In this document: positions 8,750 through 16,519 of the stretch, in pieces
How the letters are laid out: the number at the start of each line of letters is the position of its first letter
Position numbering within the stretch: position 1 is the stretch's first letter
The notes under the pieces: generated by a model
Told to the model about the DNA's origin: nothing
Databases searched by the model: none
The model's input: the letters and a program-made list of their open reading frames with translations, nothing else
Assembly (NCBI RefSeq): GCF_900111765.1
Contig: NZ_FOIB01000001.1
Location: 620,001 to 684,000, forward strand
Direction of reading: 5' to 3'
Origin: Myxococcus fulvus
GTDB taxonomy: Bacteria > Myxococcota > Myxococcia > Myxococcales > Myxococcaceae
Length of the DNA stretch: 64,000 bases
Translations under genes and position numbers: made by a program

Positions 8750-9512
8750 GGGCGGCCTCCTCGATGAAGGCCGGCAGGGCCTCGACACGCTTGCACAGCC
8801 AGCTCACGTAGGCGGCGCGGTGCGCCTCCACGGTGGGGAAGGGGGACTCGGCCGCCTTCAGCCAGCCCTCCGGAATGCCCGCGACGGTGGTCTCCATCAG
8901 CGCCCGCGTGAAGTGCGCGGAAAGCAGCGCCTGGGCCTGGGGGAGCTGGCCCGCCCACGGCAGCAGCACGTGGTCCTTGATGGGGGCGAAGCGGCTCTGG
9001 CTGCGCTCCTCCCAGTCCTCCCACGCGTGGTGGAAGTAGAGCGACGCGCCGTGGTCGATGAGCCACAGCTCCCGGTGCCAGCACAGGAGGTTGGGGTTCT
9101 TCGGCGTGCGGTCCACGTTGGTGATGAACGCGTCGAACGCCACCAGCGACGACGCCACGTCCACCTTCGGCGCGGGCCCCGCCACCGGGTCGAACGTCAC
9201 CGAGCCGGGCAGGTAGTCCAGCGCCAGGTTCAGCCCCGCGCTCGCCTTGAGCAGCTCGCGAATCTCGCTGTCCGGCTCGTTGCGGCCCAGCGCCGGGTCC
9301 AGCTCCACCAGCACCAGCTCCGGCACGCGCAGCCCCGCGGCCCGCGCCAGCTCCGCGGCGATGTACTCCGCGATGAGGGCCTTGGCCCCCTGGCCCGCCC
9401 CCCGGAACTTCACGACATACAGCCCCGCGTCGTCCGCCTCGACGATGGCAGGCAACGAGCCCCCCTCGCGCAGGGGCGTCACGTAGCGCGTGGCGACGAT
9501 GGTCCTCGGCAT
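8727..9512 (-). CDS. HipA-like kinase-fold protein
   Basis: 261 residues, ATG at 9512-9510 with GAGGA about 8 bases upstream. It resembles the short HipA-like family (HipA_2) rather than full-length HipA. It has an N-terminal beta-rich ATP-binding region with VVKFRGAGQG, an NVDRTPKNPNLL catalytic-loop-like segment (catalytic Asp in NVD) and a LIDHGASL segment (metal-binding Asp). It lacks the N-terminal HipA subdomain and there is no HipB-type DNA-binding gene beside it. Instead it is followed by an overlapping DUF3037 gene. It may phosphorylate a protein or small molecule; a toxin-antitoxin role is possible but unproven. Confidence 0.8.
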   Translation of the reverse strand: MPRTIVATRYVTPLREGGSLPAIVEADDAGLYVVKFRGAGQGAKALIAEYIAAELARAAGLRVPELVLVELDPALGRNEPDSEIRELLKASAGLNLALDYLPGSVTFDPVAGPAPKVDVASSLVAFDAFITNVDRTPKNPNLLCWHRELWLIDHGASLYFHHAWEDWEERSQSRFAPIKDHVLLPWAGQLPQAQALLSAHFTRALMETTVAGIPEGWLKAAESPFPTVEAHRAAYVSWLCKRVEALPAFIEEAARARAQLV

Positions 9513-9729
9513 CCTTCCCGTCCTCGCCCCACGCCGCGTCCGGGCCAGGGCATGGGGCCAAACCCCCGGAAGGAGGGGCCCGGCCGCGCTCTACCACGCC
9601 TGACGCGCCTGCCCACCCGCCAAGGGGGTTCACTTCGGGTGGAAAAAGCAGCCCTCCAGGAAACTGATCCTGACGAGATGCGACAATCAGGGACAGTCGT
9701 TGATTCCGCTTCCCCCCGGAGCCGCCAAC

Positions 9730-11334
9730 ATGACCGTCACCCGCAAGCCCCTGTCGCTGCCGTCGCCCACCACCCGCACCGGGGAGGCTGCTCGTCCGGA
9801 GGCGCCCGCGACGCCCGCCGCGGAGCGCGTGGTGGCCCGGCCCGGCAAGAACGGCACGGACGGCTTCGAGTCGGCCAAGTCGGCGCGGCCCACGAACTTC
9901 GTGGACCGTCCCACGGGTCACCGCCCGGACCCGAGCGCCCCGGTGTTGCCGGCCACGGCGTTCGCCTTCGGCCCGAGCAAGGCCACGCTGGCCGGCCGTG
10001 ACACCTCCACGCCGGTGACGCTGACGGCGTCCGCCACGCCCAACGCGGCGGTGAAGGACCTGGCGACGGTGACGTCGACGGTCAGCTTCGACAAGGACGT
10101 GTCGCTCGACTCGCTGAAGCTGAACCTGGACCTGGCGCACTCGTACCGGGGCGACCTGGTGGTGAAGGTGACCAGCCCGTCCGGCAAGACGGCGACGGTG
10201 TCCAACCGCCAGGGTGGCGGCGCGGACGACGTGAAGGGCTCGTTCGACCTGAGCACCACGTTCAAGGGCGAGTCGGCCAAGGGCACCTGGACGCTGTCCG
10301 TCGAGGACAAGGCGCGCGCGGACACGGGCACGCTGAAGAGCTGGGGGCTGGAGGCCACGGGCAAGGCGCCGGGCACGGACCCGGTGGACCCCAAGCCCCC
10401 GCGCCCCACGGGTGACCCGGTCATCGCGGTGTTCGACGGCGGCGTGGACTTCAAGCACAGCGACCTCGACAGCGCGATGTGGACGAACCCGAACGAGGTC
10501 GCCGGCGACGGAATCGACAACGACGGCAACGGCGTGAAGGACGACATCCACGGCTACAACGTCGGCTTCAACAGCGGCGACGTGATGAAGGGCCAGGGCA
10601 CGGACCACGGCACGCACGTGGCGGGCATCATCGCGGCCGAGGACAACGGCGAGGGCAACACGGGCATCGCGGCGGGCAAGGCGAAGGTGATGAGCATCGG
10701 CGGCCTGTACGACGGCGCGGACCTGCTCACCAACTTCGAGCGCGGCGTGGACTACATCGTCAACATGAAGGAGAACCACGGCGTCAACGTGCGCGCGCTC
10801 AACGCGAGCTTCGGTGACGAGTACCGCGACGCGGCCTCGCAGGCGCGCTGGAAGGCCGCCGTGCAGAAGCTGGCGGACGCGGACATCCTGCTGGTCGCGG
10901 CCACGGCGAACGGCAACGGCAGCAACATGAACAACGTGCAGGACTTCCCGGCCAACATCGACCTGCCCAACGTCATCACCGTGGCGGCCATGGACCAGCG
11001 CAACGACAAGCTGGCGCGCTTCTCCTCGCACGGCGACAAGGTGGTGGAGCTGGCCGCGGTGGGCGAGAACGTCCTGAGCACCGTGCCCGGCGGCGACTGG
11101 GAGAAGATGAGCGGCACGTCCATGGCCACCCCCACGGTGGCGGGCGCCGCGGCCCTGATGTTCGCCGCGAACCCGGACCTGACGGCCGCGCAGGTGCGCG
11201 ACCTGCTGGTTCAGACGGTGGAGATCGACCCGGACCTCAAGGGCAAGGTCAGCACCAGCGGCAAGCTGGACATCGCCGCCGCCGTGAAGGCCGCCGAGGA
11301 GTTCACGCCCCCCGCCACCGTCGCGGGTCGCTGA
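9730..11334 (+). CDS. Subtilisin-like (S8) serine protease with N-terminal P domain and no signal peptide
   Basis: 534 residues. ATG at 9730 is preceded by CGGAG 8 bases upstream. The first 80 residues are Pro/Arg/Thr-rich and not hydrophobic, so no Sec signal is seen. Residues about 90-220 look like a proprotein-convertase P domain (jelly-roll strands, RGDLVVKVTSPSG, GTWTLSVEDKA). The S8 catalytic domain follows, with Asp236 (VIAVFDGGVD), His293 (DHGTHVAG) and Ser464 (GTSMATP). P domains normally follow the protease domain, so the order is unusual. An intracellular or non-classically exported protease is possible; M. xanthus PopC is a known subtilase without a signal peptide, but orthology is not claimed. 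Confidence 0.9.
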   Translation: MTVTRKPLSLPSPTTRTGEAARPEAPATPAAERVVARPGKNGTDGFESAKSARPTNFVDRPTGHRPDPSAPVLPATAFAFGPSKATLAGRDTSTPVTLTASATPNAAVKDLATVTSTVSFDKDVSLDSLKLNLDLAHSYRGDLVVKVTSPSGKTATVSNRQGGGADDVKGSFDLSTTFKGESAKGTWTLSVEDKARADTGTLKSWGLEATGKAPGTDPVDPKPPRPTGDPVIAVFDGGVDFKHSDLDSAMWTNPNEVAGDGIDNDGNGVKDDIHGYNVGFNSGDVMKGQGTDHGTHVAGIIAAEDNGEGNTGIAAGKAKVMSIGGLYDGADLLTNFERGVDYIVNMKENHGVNVRALNASFGDEYRDAASQARWKAAVQKLADADILLVAATANGNGSNMNNVQDFPANIDLPNVITVAAMDQRNDKLARFSSHGDKVVELAAVGENVLSTVPGGDWEKMSGTSMATPTVAGAAALMFAANPDLTAAQVRDLLVQTVEIDPDLKGKVSTSGKLDIAAAVKAAEEFTPPATVAGR

Positions 11335-11344
11335 AGCGCCCACG

Positions 11345-11367
11345 GGGCCCGGAGGTCTTCCGGGCCC
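11345..11367 (+). repeat. Hairpin directly after the protease gene
   Basis: GGGCCCGGA (11345-11353) and TCCGGGCCC (11359-11367) form a perfect 9-bp stem with a 5-base loop. No T-tract follows. It may assist the stronger terminator at 11392-11433. Confidence 0.45.
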
Positions 11368-11391
11368 TGGACGGTCGGGTGGTGGATATCC

Positions 11392-11433
11392 GGCCCCTGT
11401 CTTCCGCGGGTTTCGCGGGGCAGGGGCCTTTTT
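11392..11433 (+). terminator. Intrinsic terminator after the protease gene
   Basis: GGCCCCTG (11392-11399) pairs with CAGGGGCC (11421-11428), followed directly by TTTTT. This is the classic form of a rho-independent terminator and separates the protease gene from ohr. Confidence 0.75.
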
Positions 11434-11440
11434 CCGGCCC

Positions 11441-11476
11441 GAATTGATTGCGCGCGATTGAATTGCCCCCTAGATA
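11441..11476 (+). promoter_or_regulatory. Candidate ohr promoter and operator region
   Basis: An AT-richer island carries GAATTGATTGCGCGCGATTG followed by AATTG, with partial dyad symmetry around CGCGC. A possible -35 TTGCGC (11449-11454) and -10 TAGATA (11471-11476) are 16 bases apart. ohr genes are usually repressed by the peroxide-sensing MarR-family regulator OhrR, so the symmetric AATTG-containing segment is a plausible operator, but no ohrR gene is in the window. Confidence 0.35.
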
Positions 11477-11522
11477 AAGGGGGTCGGAAAGAAGCGACCC
11501 CGAACTTCCAGGAGAACAAGCC

Positions 11523-11960
11523 ATGGCTCCCGTCACGATTTCGCCGCTGTACACCGCCCACGCCACCACCCACGGAGGCCGGTCGGGCAAGGTCCAGTCC
11601 TCGGACCAGGTCATTGATTTGCCGCTGGCGATGCCGAAGGAGCTGGGAGGGGCGGGTGGGACGGCGACGAACCCGGAGCAGCTGTTCGCGGCGGGTTATT
11701 CCGCGTGCTTCGAGAGCGCGCTGCGGCTGGTGGCGGGCAAGGCGGGCAAGAAGCTGGGGCCCGAGGTGGGCATCTTGGCGTCGGTGACGATTGGGAAGAC
11801 GCCGGACGGGGGCTTCGGGCTGGCGGTGGAGCTCAAGGGCATCCTGCCGGGCATCCCCCGTGATGAGGCGGAGAAGCTGATGCACGCGGCGCACGAGGTG
11901 TGCCCGTACTCGCGCGCCACGCGCGGCAACATCGACGTGAAGCTCTCCGTCGCGGAGTAG
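11523..11960 (+). CDS. ohr: Organic hydroperoxide resistance protein (Ohr/OsmC family)
   Basis: Thiol peroxidase that reduces organic hydroperoxides, 145 residues, the usual length for Ohr. ATG at 11523 has AGGAGA 8 bases upstream. The two reactive cysteines are Cys62 in GYSACFES and Cys127 in HEVCPYSRATRGN, the Ohr-type arrangement. The N-terminal YTAHATTHGGRSG segment is also typical of the family. It stands alone between two terminators, so it is monocistronic. Confidence 0.95.
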   Translation: MAPVTISPLYTAHATTHGGRSGKVQSSDQVIDLPLAMPKELGGAGGTATNPEQLFAAGYSACFESALRLVAGKAGKKLGPEVGILASVTIGKTPDGGFGLAVELKGILPGIPRDEAEKLMHAAHEVCPYSRATRGNIDVKLSVAE

Positions 11961-11971
11961 GTGGCACGCCG

Positions 11972-12004
11972 GGCCGCGCCCCGTGGGAACGCGTGGGCGC
12001 GGCC
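11972..12004. terminator. Bidirectional hairpin terminator between ohr and the SitI3-like gene
   Basis: GGCCGCGCCC (11972-11981) and GGGCGCGGCC (11995-12004) form a perfect 10-bp stem with a 13-base loop, located between two convergent genes. No clear T-tract on either side. Confidence 0.5.
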
Positions 12005-12048
12005 TGCGGTGGGGGCGAGCACGCGCGGCGTTGGCCCCGTGGCGCGGC

Positions 12049-12498
12049 CTACAGCGGAGGCAGCACCTTCAGTTCGTAGGAGTCGTTCACGAGCGCCAAC
12101 CGCTCCTGTGTCCAGACGCCTGTTCCCGAGTCGAGGAGCAGGTGTCCGGCGCGACGCAGCAGCAGGACGGACTCGCCACCGAATACGAGCACCGCGTCTC
12201 CTGGCGTCCTGTGTAGAACTTCGAGGACGCCTTGGAGCAAGGTGGTGAGCGCTGGGTGGCGTCGCCGTTCCTCCACCCAGAACTGGAGGTCGACGGAGGG
12301 CGTGAAGCCCAGAGATGTCTCCATCCACTGCCGGGTGGCTTGTGCGACGGGCCCTGCGGCGATGAGGAGGCCGGGCCCTGCTGCTTCCTCGTGCGGAGCC
12401 CTCGGACCTGGCGGCAACCCGAGTGATTCACGCACGAGCGCCAGCACATGATGAGGCGTGTGGGGTGTGGAGATACGGAAGTTGTAGTCGAGCGACAT
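12049..12498 (-). CDS. SitI3-like immunity protein
   Basis: 149 residues from the ATG at 12498-12496, which has GGGAG 6 bases upstream. The start MSLDYNFRIST, the central LGFTPSVDLQF and the TPGDAVLVFGGE segment resemble the SitI3 family of myxobacterial immunity proteins as I remember it. The gene begins 17 bases after the stop of the SitA-like toxin gene, the usual toxin-immunity order. The protein has no signal peptide, as expected for an antidote to a cytoplasmic nuclease. It would protect the producer and its siblings from the toxin encoded by 12516-13946. Confidence 0.7.
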   Translation of the reverse strand: MSLDYNFRISTPHTPHHVLALVRESLGLPPGPRAPHEEAAGPGLLIAAGPVAQATRQWMETSLGFTPSVDLQFWVEERRRHPALTTLLQGVLEVLHRTPGDAVLVFGGESVLLLRRAGHLLLDSGTGVWTQERLALVNDSYELKVLPPL

Positions 12499-12515
12499 GA
12501 ACGACTCCCGCGCGC

Positions 12516-13946
12516 CTAGGGCCAGAAGCGGACGATACCGCCTTCTCTCGTGATGACGAGCACCTCCCGGAGGTTGGGCATCGGCCAATCGGTGAACTGT
12601 CGCTTCAAGGTAGGCAGGTCCACGCTGCTGTCCCGGAGGTTGAGGACGATTCTGTCGGCCTGCATCGACTTGCTCACCGGGTTGACCTTCGTGTCGTTGA
12701 TGACCGCCCAGATGTTCCTGGGGTTGGATGTACTCGGCGCGTAGTTGTCGAAGACCCGACCCTCGATGCGGAAGTCTGGTTGGCGGGTCGTCCCGGAGAC
12801 CTGGGGGCGCTGCTCCACCTTGAAGCCTGCCCTGGCCAACAGGTCGGCCGATTCGTTCTCTCGCATCAGCGAGCGGACGGTGGCCGTGTCGTCGTCTGGA
12901 GAGAGCTTGGGGCGGTATCCGCTGGGGCTCGCGTCTGGATGGGCGGGCTGTGAGGGGAGCGTGGGGCCCGAGGCGTCGCCTCGTGGGCTCCCGTGGTCTC
13001 CGCCGTGACCTCCGGTGGAACTGGCCACCATGGCTACCGCGCCGGGAGCCAGGGCCAAGGTCAGCACGCCCTCCGAGGAGATGGCCACGGCTTCCACCTG
13101 GGCCACGGCTGACAGCCGAAAGCCGCCTTGCGTAACGGCGGCTCGAGAGGCCTGCGCATAGCCAGGGAGGGTGGGGGCTTTCACCGCGAGTCCCGCGGTG
13201 CTGCCGATGGCCGCCGTAGCCAGCATGACGAAGACGCGCGCTGCATTGCCTCCCATCACTTCGCCATAGCGCTCTCCCGCGGCGTGTAGCTCACTGAAGG
13301 AGGTGGCCTCCTGTGCGGCGGTCGTCAGTGCGCCCCACCCACGAATGAGGCTCCAGACCGTGTCGACGCCCAGCCAGGCAATGAGGCTGGCTGTGAGGAT
13401 GGCGGCCGCTCCCTTCGAGACGGGCTCGGGCAGCAGCCAAAGCGTCAGGTACACGGCCATCGAGGAGAGGATGGCGGATCGCACTGTCTCCGGGTCTGAC
13501 ATGTCCTCAAGAGCCTCCGCTGTCTCTGTCCAGACCGAGTCCAGCGCGATGGAGAGTGCGAGGGTGCGTCGGCCCTCCTCGTCGAGGAAAGGCCGCCCGT
13601 GCAGCAGCCTCAGGCAGTCGCCCGGTGATGCTCTCCGGTCACACCACGCGAGATAGGCACGTGTCAGCCCCGACTCAGCCTCGGAGCCCATGCCCTTCCA
13701 CGGAGTTGAAGGACTGCGATGAGATGCCAGACGCAGTGTCGATGTCGGCCGAACGTCCCGAGCCAGTGCGGCCATTGCGTCCTTGAAGTCGTCCTCGTCC
13801 ACTTCGACGGCTTCCGATGGGCGGGAGGTGAAGACGAACGGGGCGCCGTCACCGGTCTCGAGTCGCACCATGCGAGACGTGCCGCCGCATCCCACGACGA
13901 GGCAGGCCCCCAGCCACAGCAATCCCCAGCGCAGCAGCGGTGTCAT
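12516..13946 (-). CDS. SitA-like lipoprotein toxin with C-terminal CdiA-type tRNase domain
   Basis: 476 residues from the ATG at 13946-13944, which has AAGGAG 6 bases upstream. The signal peptide ends in a lipobox (CLVVGC), so the protein is a predicted lipoprotein. A long middle region with hydrophobic helices (about residues 155-290, including LTLWLLPEP and ILTASLIAWLGV) would form the delivery part. A Gly/Ser/Pro-rich hinge leads to a domain from about residue 364. It has ENESADLLARAGFKVEQRP, PDFRIEGRVFDNYAP, QADRIVLNLRDSS and LREVLVITREG, the pattern of the CdiA C-terminal tRNase domain. In Myxococcus, SitA lipoproteins pass between cells by TraAB outer-membrane exchange. The toxic activity is inferred. 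Confidence 0.75.
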   Translation of the reverse strand: MTPLLRWGLLWLGACLVVGCGGTSRMVRLETGDGAPFVFTSRPSEAVEVDEDDFKDAMAALARDVRPTSTLRLASHRSPSTPWKGMGSEAESGLTRAYLAWCDRRASPGDCLRLLHGRPFLDEEGRRTLALSIALDSVWTETAEALEDMSDPETVRSAILSSMAVYLTLWLLPEPVSKGAAAILTASLIAWLGVDTVWSLIRGWGALTTAAQEATSFSELHAAGERYGEVMGGNAARVFVMLATAAIGSTAGLAVKAPTLPGYAQASRAAVTQGGFRLSAVAQVEAVAISSEGVLTLALAPGAVAMVASSTGGHGGDHGSPRGDASGPTLPSQPAHPDASPSGYRPKLSPDDDTATVRSLMRENESADLLARAGFKVEQRPQVSGTTRQPDFRIEGRVFDNYAPSTSNPRNIWAVINDTKVNPVSKSMQADRIVLNLRDSSVDLPTLKRQFTDWPMPNLREVLVITREGGIVRFWP

Positions 13947-14043
13947 CGGGTCTCCTTGGTGTCCAGGTGAAGCGCAAGACGCTCGCGGTGCCGACGCGTC
14001 CAGCAGATGCCTGGAAGGCCATTGCGTCCAGGACACCCAGGGT

Positions 14044-14088
14044 CGTGTCCCCCGCCGCTTGGGTGCGAACCGTGTCGCGGGGGACACG
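14044..14088. repeat. Perfect 12-bp inverted repeat in the 319-bp divergent spacer
   Basis: CGTGTCCCCCGC (14044-14055) is matched exactly by GCGGGGGACACG (14077-14088) around a 21-base loop. It lies between the SitA-like gene (minus) and the GNAT gene (plus), where no gene ends, so a terminator role is not obvious. The spacer 13947-14265 otherwise holds only the two ribosome binding sites and no gene I can support. Confidence 0.6.
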
Positions 14089-14265
14089 CTGTGCCATGGA
14101 GGACGCACGGGTTTTCCCTGAGGGACGCGGTGTCATGTGCGTGCGGGAGGCACGCGGGTGCGTCACTCCTCGACGCCCTCCCTCGGAGGACGCTCGGGGC
14201 GCGCCTTGGGAGGTCTTCCTGGCATGTCCCTTGAAGTCTCCCCGGGGCGAAGGGGGGAAGCCTGT

Positions 14266-14811
14266 ATGCAGGAGCGTCAGCTCATTCCGATGGATGTGGC
14301 GGGGACCGCGGTCCTGGTGGCGGCTCGGATGTTGTTGGAGGAGCCCGATGTCGAGGAGTTCTTCGGGTGGTGGCGGCCCGAGGCGGGAGGTCGTCCGCCA
14401 GGGCGCTGGAGCGCGGCGGAGGGGACCCGGTTGTTCGCCGTGGCCGAGCGGGGCAGCGGCGTCATCGGCCTCGCGGCGCTGACCAACATCCGCCGGGAGG
14501 AGCACTACGCCCGCGTGTGCTGCTCCATCCTGGCGCAGCATCGCCAGAATGGCGCGGGGCACTGGACCATGTCGGAGCTCATCCGGCAGGGCGTCAGGCT
14601 GGACGGGCTGCGACACCTGGAGACCTCCGTCCGCGCGAGCCACACGACGTCACTCGTGACCCTGGAGTCGCTCGGCTTCCGGCGCCTGGACGTGTCCAGC
14701 CATCCGTCCGGCGACACGTCCGCGAGCGGGTATGTCTATCTCCGGTTGGATCTACCCTCCGAGTCGGCGGGGTACTTCCCACGCGTCACCGCGCGCAAGC
14801 TCTGCGCGTGA
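14266..14811 (+). CDS. GNAT-family N-acetyltransferase
   Basis: 181 residues from ATG 14266, preceded by AGGGGGGAAG. A longer frame opens at 14137 but lacks domain-like sequence. The core shows a GNAT layout: strand VIGLAALTNI, a second strand ARVCCSILAQHRQNGAGHW in the acetyl-CoA loop position, helix TMSELIRQGV, then HTTSLVTLESLGFRR, which resembles the typical N-x2-S-x4-K-x-G-F region with changes. The substrate is unknown. The acetyl-CoA motif R-x-x-G-x-G/A is degenerate (RQNGAG), so it may be a divergent member. Confidence 0.7.
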   Translation: MQERQLIPMDVAGTAVLVAARMLLEEPDVEEFFGWWRPEAGGRPPGRWSAAEGTRLFAVAERGSGVIGLAALTNIRREEHYARVCCSILAQHRQNGAGHWTMSELIRQGVRLDGLRHLETSVRASHTTSLVTLESLGFRRLDVSSHPSGDTSASGYVYLRLDLPSESAGYFPRVTARKLCA

Positions 14812-14840
14812 CGCGAAGGGCCTGTGGAATCAATGACGCC

Positions 14841-15011
14841 ATGAATCGACGGAGCTACATCGGGCTGGTCATCGTGGTGGTGGTTCTGTTGAGCGTCATC
14901 ACGGCCCCGTACTGCGGTCGCTGGTGGCGCATCGACAAGTGCCTCGATTCGGGTGGAGCATGGGACGAACAGACTGAACAGTGCGCCTCCAAAGAGCCGA
15001 CGGCGCCCTGA
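14841..15011 (+). CDS. Small single-pass membrane protein
   Basis: 56 residues from ATG 14841. The product starts MNRRSYIGL, continues with a hydrophobic Val/Leu/Ile helix (about residues 7-22), and has a polar C-terminal part with three Cys residues (YCGRWW, DKCLDSGG, EQCASK). This layout of N-terminal membrane anchor plus a Cys-containing KCLDSGGAWD motif recurs in many small proteobacterial proteins of unknown function. The ribosome binding site is weak. It may be co-transcribed with the GNAT gene, whose stop is 29 bases upstream. Confidence 0.6.
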   Translation: MNRRSYIGLVIVVVVLLSVITAPYCGRWWRIDKCLDSGGAWDEQTEQCASKEPTAP

Positions 15012-15083
15012 GCGGCCGTGAGCCTCTGTCGATGTGGGGAATCGGCGGAGGCGAGCGCTCCTCGGTGCGGCCCCGGGAGGTTG

Positions 15084-15116
15084 TGACTTTGCAAGTCAAT
15101 CTCAAATTTGTATGCT
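15084..15116 (+). promoter_or_regulatory. Candidate leaderless promoter with overlapping palindromic operator
   Basis: TGACTT (15084-15089), a 3-base spacer and AAGTCA (15093-15098) form a perfect inverted repeat. TTGCAA (15089-15094) inside it and TATGCT (15111-15116), 16 bases apart, fit a sigma-70-type promoter. Transcription would then begin near the ATG at 15124, which lacks a ribosome binding site, suggesting a leaderless mRNA under repression by a dimeric regulator. Confidence 0.45.
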
Positions 15117-15123
15117 CAGGCCC

Positions 15124-16152
15124 ATGGCACAGGTCCAGACAGTCGAGGCGCTCGAAGGTGTGGTGGGCTCCCGCCCGTTGGGCGTGATGCTCAAGTCGTT
15201 GGACTCGCTGGACGACCACTGCGTCAAGCTGCTGGCGTGCTCGTCGTTCGCGGTGCTCGGCTACGTCGATGTGGACGGGCAGGGGCGCGCGACGGCGGCG
15301 GGCGGGCCCTTGGGGTTCGCGCGCGTCGTGGACGCGACGCACCTGGAGCTGCGGCTGGACGCGCCCATTCCGCTCAATCCCACCGTGGGCTGTGGCCTGC
15401 TGTTCTTCATCCCGGGCCTGGGCGAGACGCTGCGGGTCAACGGGCACGCGACGCTCGAAGGACACACCCTTCGCGTCACCGTGGAAGAAGCCTTCGTGCA
15501 CTGCGCGAAGGCCATCATCCGCTCGGGGCTCTGGAAGTCACCGAAGTCCACTGCGTCGGACACGCGCGCTGCGGGGACCTGGGGCGGGGACCCCGAGGTG
15601 CACGACTGGCTGTCACGCACGCCCTTCGTCGCGCTGGCCTCGTGGGACGCGCAGGGCCTCGCGGACGTGAGCCCCAAGGGCGACCCCACGGGCTTCCTCC
15701 GGCTCGATGGAGCGCGCGTCGCCGTTCCCGACCGCCCCGGCAACCGTCGCACGGACACCTTCCACAACGTCCTCGAACAATCGCGAGTCGCGCTGCTCGC
15801 GCTCATCCCCGGCGAGACGCGCTTCCTGGAGGTCTCCGGCGTCGCCTCGCTCTCCACCGAGCCCTCGCTGCTGGCCTCGATGACCGTCGAGGGCAAGGTG
15901 CCGAAGATGGCGCTGCTGCTGGAGTCCCACGCGGCGCGTCTCCACACCAGTCAGGCCATCGTCGACGCGGGGCTGTGGGACACCGCCCGTCACGTGCCCG
16001 CGAGCCAACTGCCGAAGATGTCCGACGTGTTCATCGACCACGTCCGGCGCAGCCCCCAGAAGGGCGCCGCCGCCGCGACGCTGCGCGCGCTCGCCTCCAA
16101 GAAGATGATGAGCTGGGCGCTGGACCACGACTACAGAAAGAACCTGTACTGA
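15124..16152 (+). CDS. Pyridoxamine 5'-phosphate oxidase-like flavin-binding protein (duplicated split-barrel)
   Basis: 342 residues from ATG 15124. The frame also has an ATG at 15112. The second half contains FVALASWDAQGLADVSPKGD and VAVPDRPGNRRTDTFHNVLE, hallmarks of the PNPOx-like split beta-barrel group that binds FMN. The first half shows a weaker related pattern (SFAVLGYVDVDGQGRATAAGG), suggesting an internal duplication. The role is likely FMN-dependent redox chemistry on an unknown substrate rather than vitamin B6 synthesis. Expression may be controlled by the palindrome just upstream. Confidence 0.78.
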   Translation: MAQVQTVEALEGVVGSRPLGVMLKSLDSLDDHCVKLLACSSFAVLGYVDVDGQGRATAAGGPLGFARVVDATHLELRLDAPIPLNPTVGCGLLFFIPGLGETLRVNGHATLEGHTLRVTVEEAFVHCAKAIIRSGLWKSPKSTASDTRAAGTWGGDPEVHDWLSRTPFVALASWDAQGLADVSPKGDPTGFLRLDGARVAVPDRPGNRRTDTFHNVLEQSRVALLALIPGETRFLEVSGVASLSTEPSLLASMTVEGKVPKMALLLESHAARLHTSQAIVDAGLWDTARHVPASQLPKMSDVFIDHVRRSPQKGAAAATLRALASKKMMSWALDHDYRKNLY

Positions 16153-16157
16153 GTCCG

Positions 16158-16194
16158 CGAGGGCTCCCGTGTCTCGCGACGCCAGGAGCCCTCG
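16158..16194. terminator. Bidirectional hairpin terminator
   Basis: CGAGGGCTCC (16158-16167) pairs perfectly with GGAGCCCTCG (16185-16194), 17-base loop, between two convergent genes. No T-tract on either side. Confidence 0.6.
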
Positions 16195-16201
16195 TGCACC
16201 G

Positions 16202-16519
16202 TCAGAACCGCTTCACCTCGGTCAACACCTGCCGCGAGTGCCGCGTCACCGTCCCGAAGCGGGCGAGTGACTCCGCGCGCAGGTGCTTCGCCGCGTCGCT
16301 CGTGGTGTAGCGCTGGAAGTCCGCCTCACTGGCCAGCTCGAAGTGACACACGTACCGGGCCCAGCCATCCGGGGCCCGCTCCGTGTCCTTCCACTTCCGG
16401 CACCCCAGGAACCCCGGCTCGCGCAGGACCTCGGGGACGTGCGTCCCCTCGTGCCACTGATTCCACGCGGCCTCCGCGCCGGGCTCCACCTCGATGACCA
16501 CGGTGTACAGCGACGTCAC
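16202..16519 (-). CDS. DUF4286 family protein
   Basis: 105 residues from the GTG at 16519-16517, whose last bases overlap the TGA of the upstream gene (GTGA), so translation is probably coupled. A start at 16528 is also possible. The sequence YTVVIEVEPGAEAAW, then HVPEVLREPGFLGCRKW, is typical of DUF4286, a small dimeric alpha/beta (ferredoxin-like) barrel related to antibiotic biosynthesis monooxygenases. Enzymatic activity is unknown. Confidence 0.75.
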   Translation of the reverse strand: MTSLYTVVIEVEPGAEAAWNQWHEGTHVPEVLREPGFLGCRKWKDTERAPDGWARYVCHFELASEADFQRYTTSDAAKHLRAESLARFGTVTRHSRQVLTEVKRF

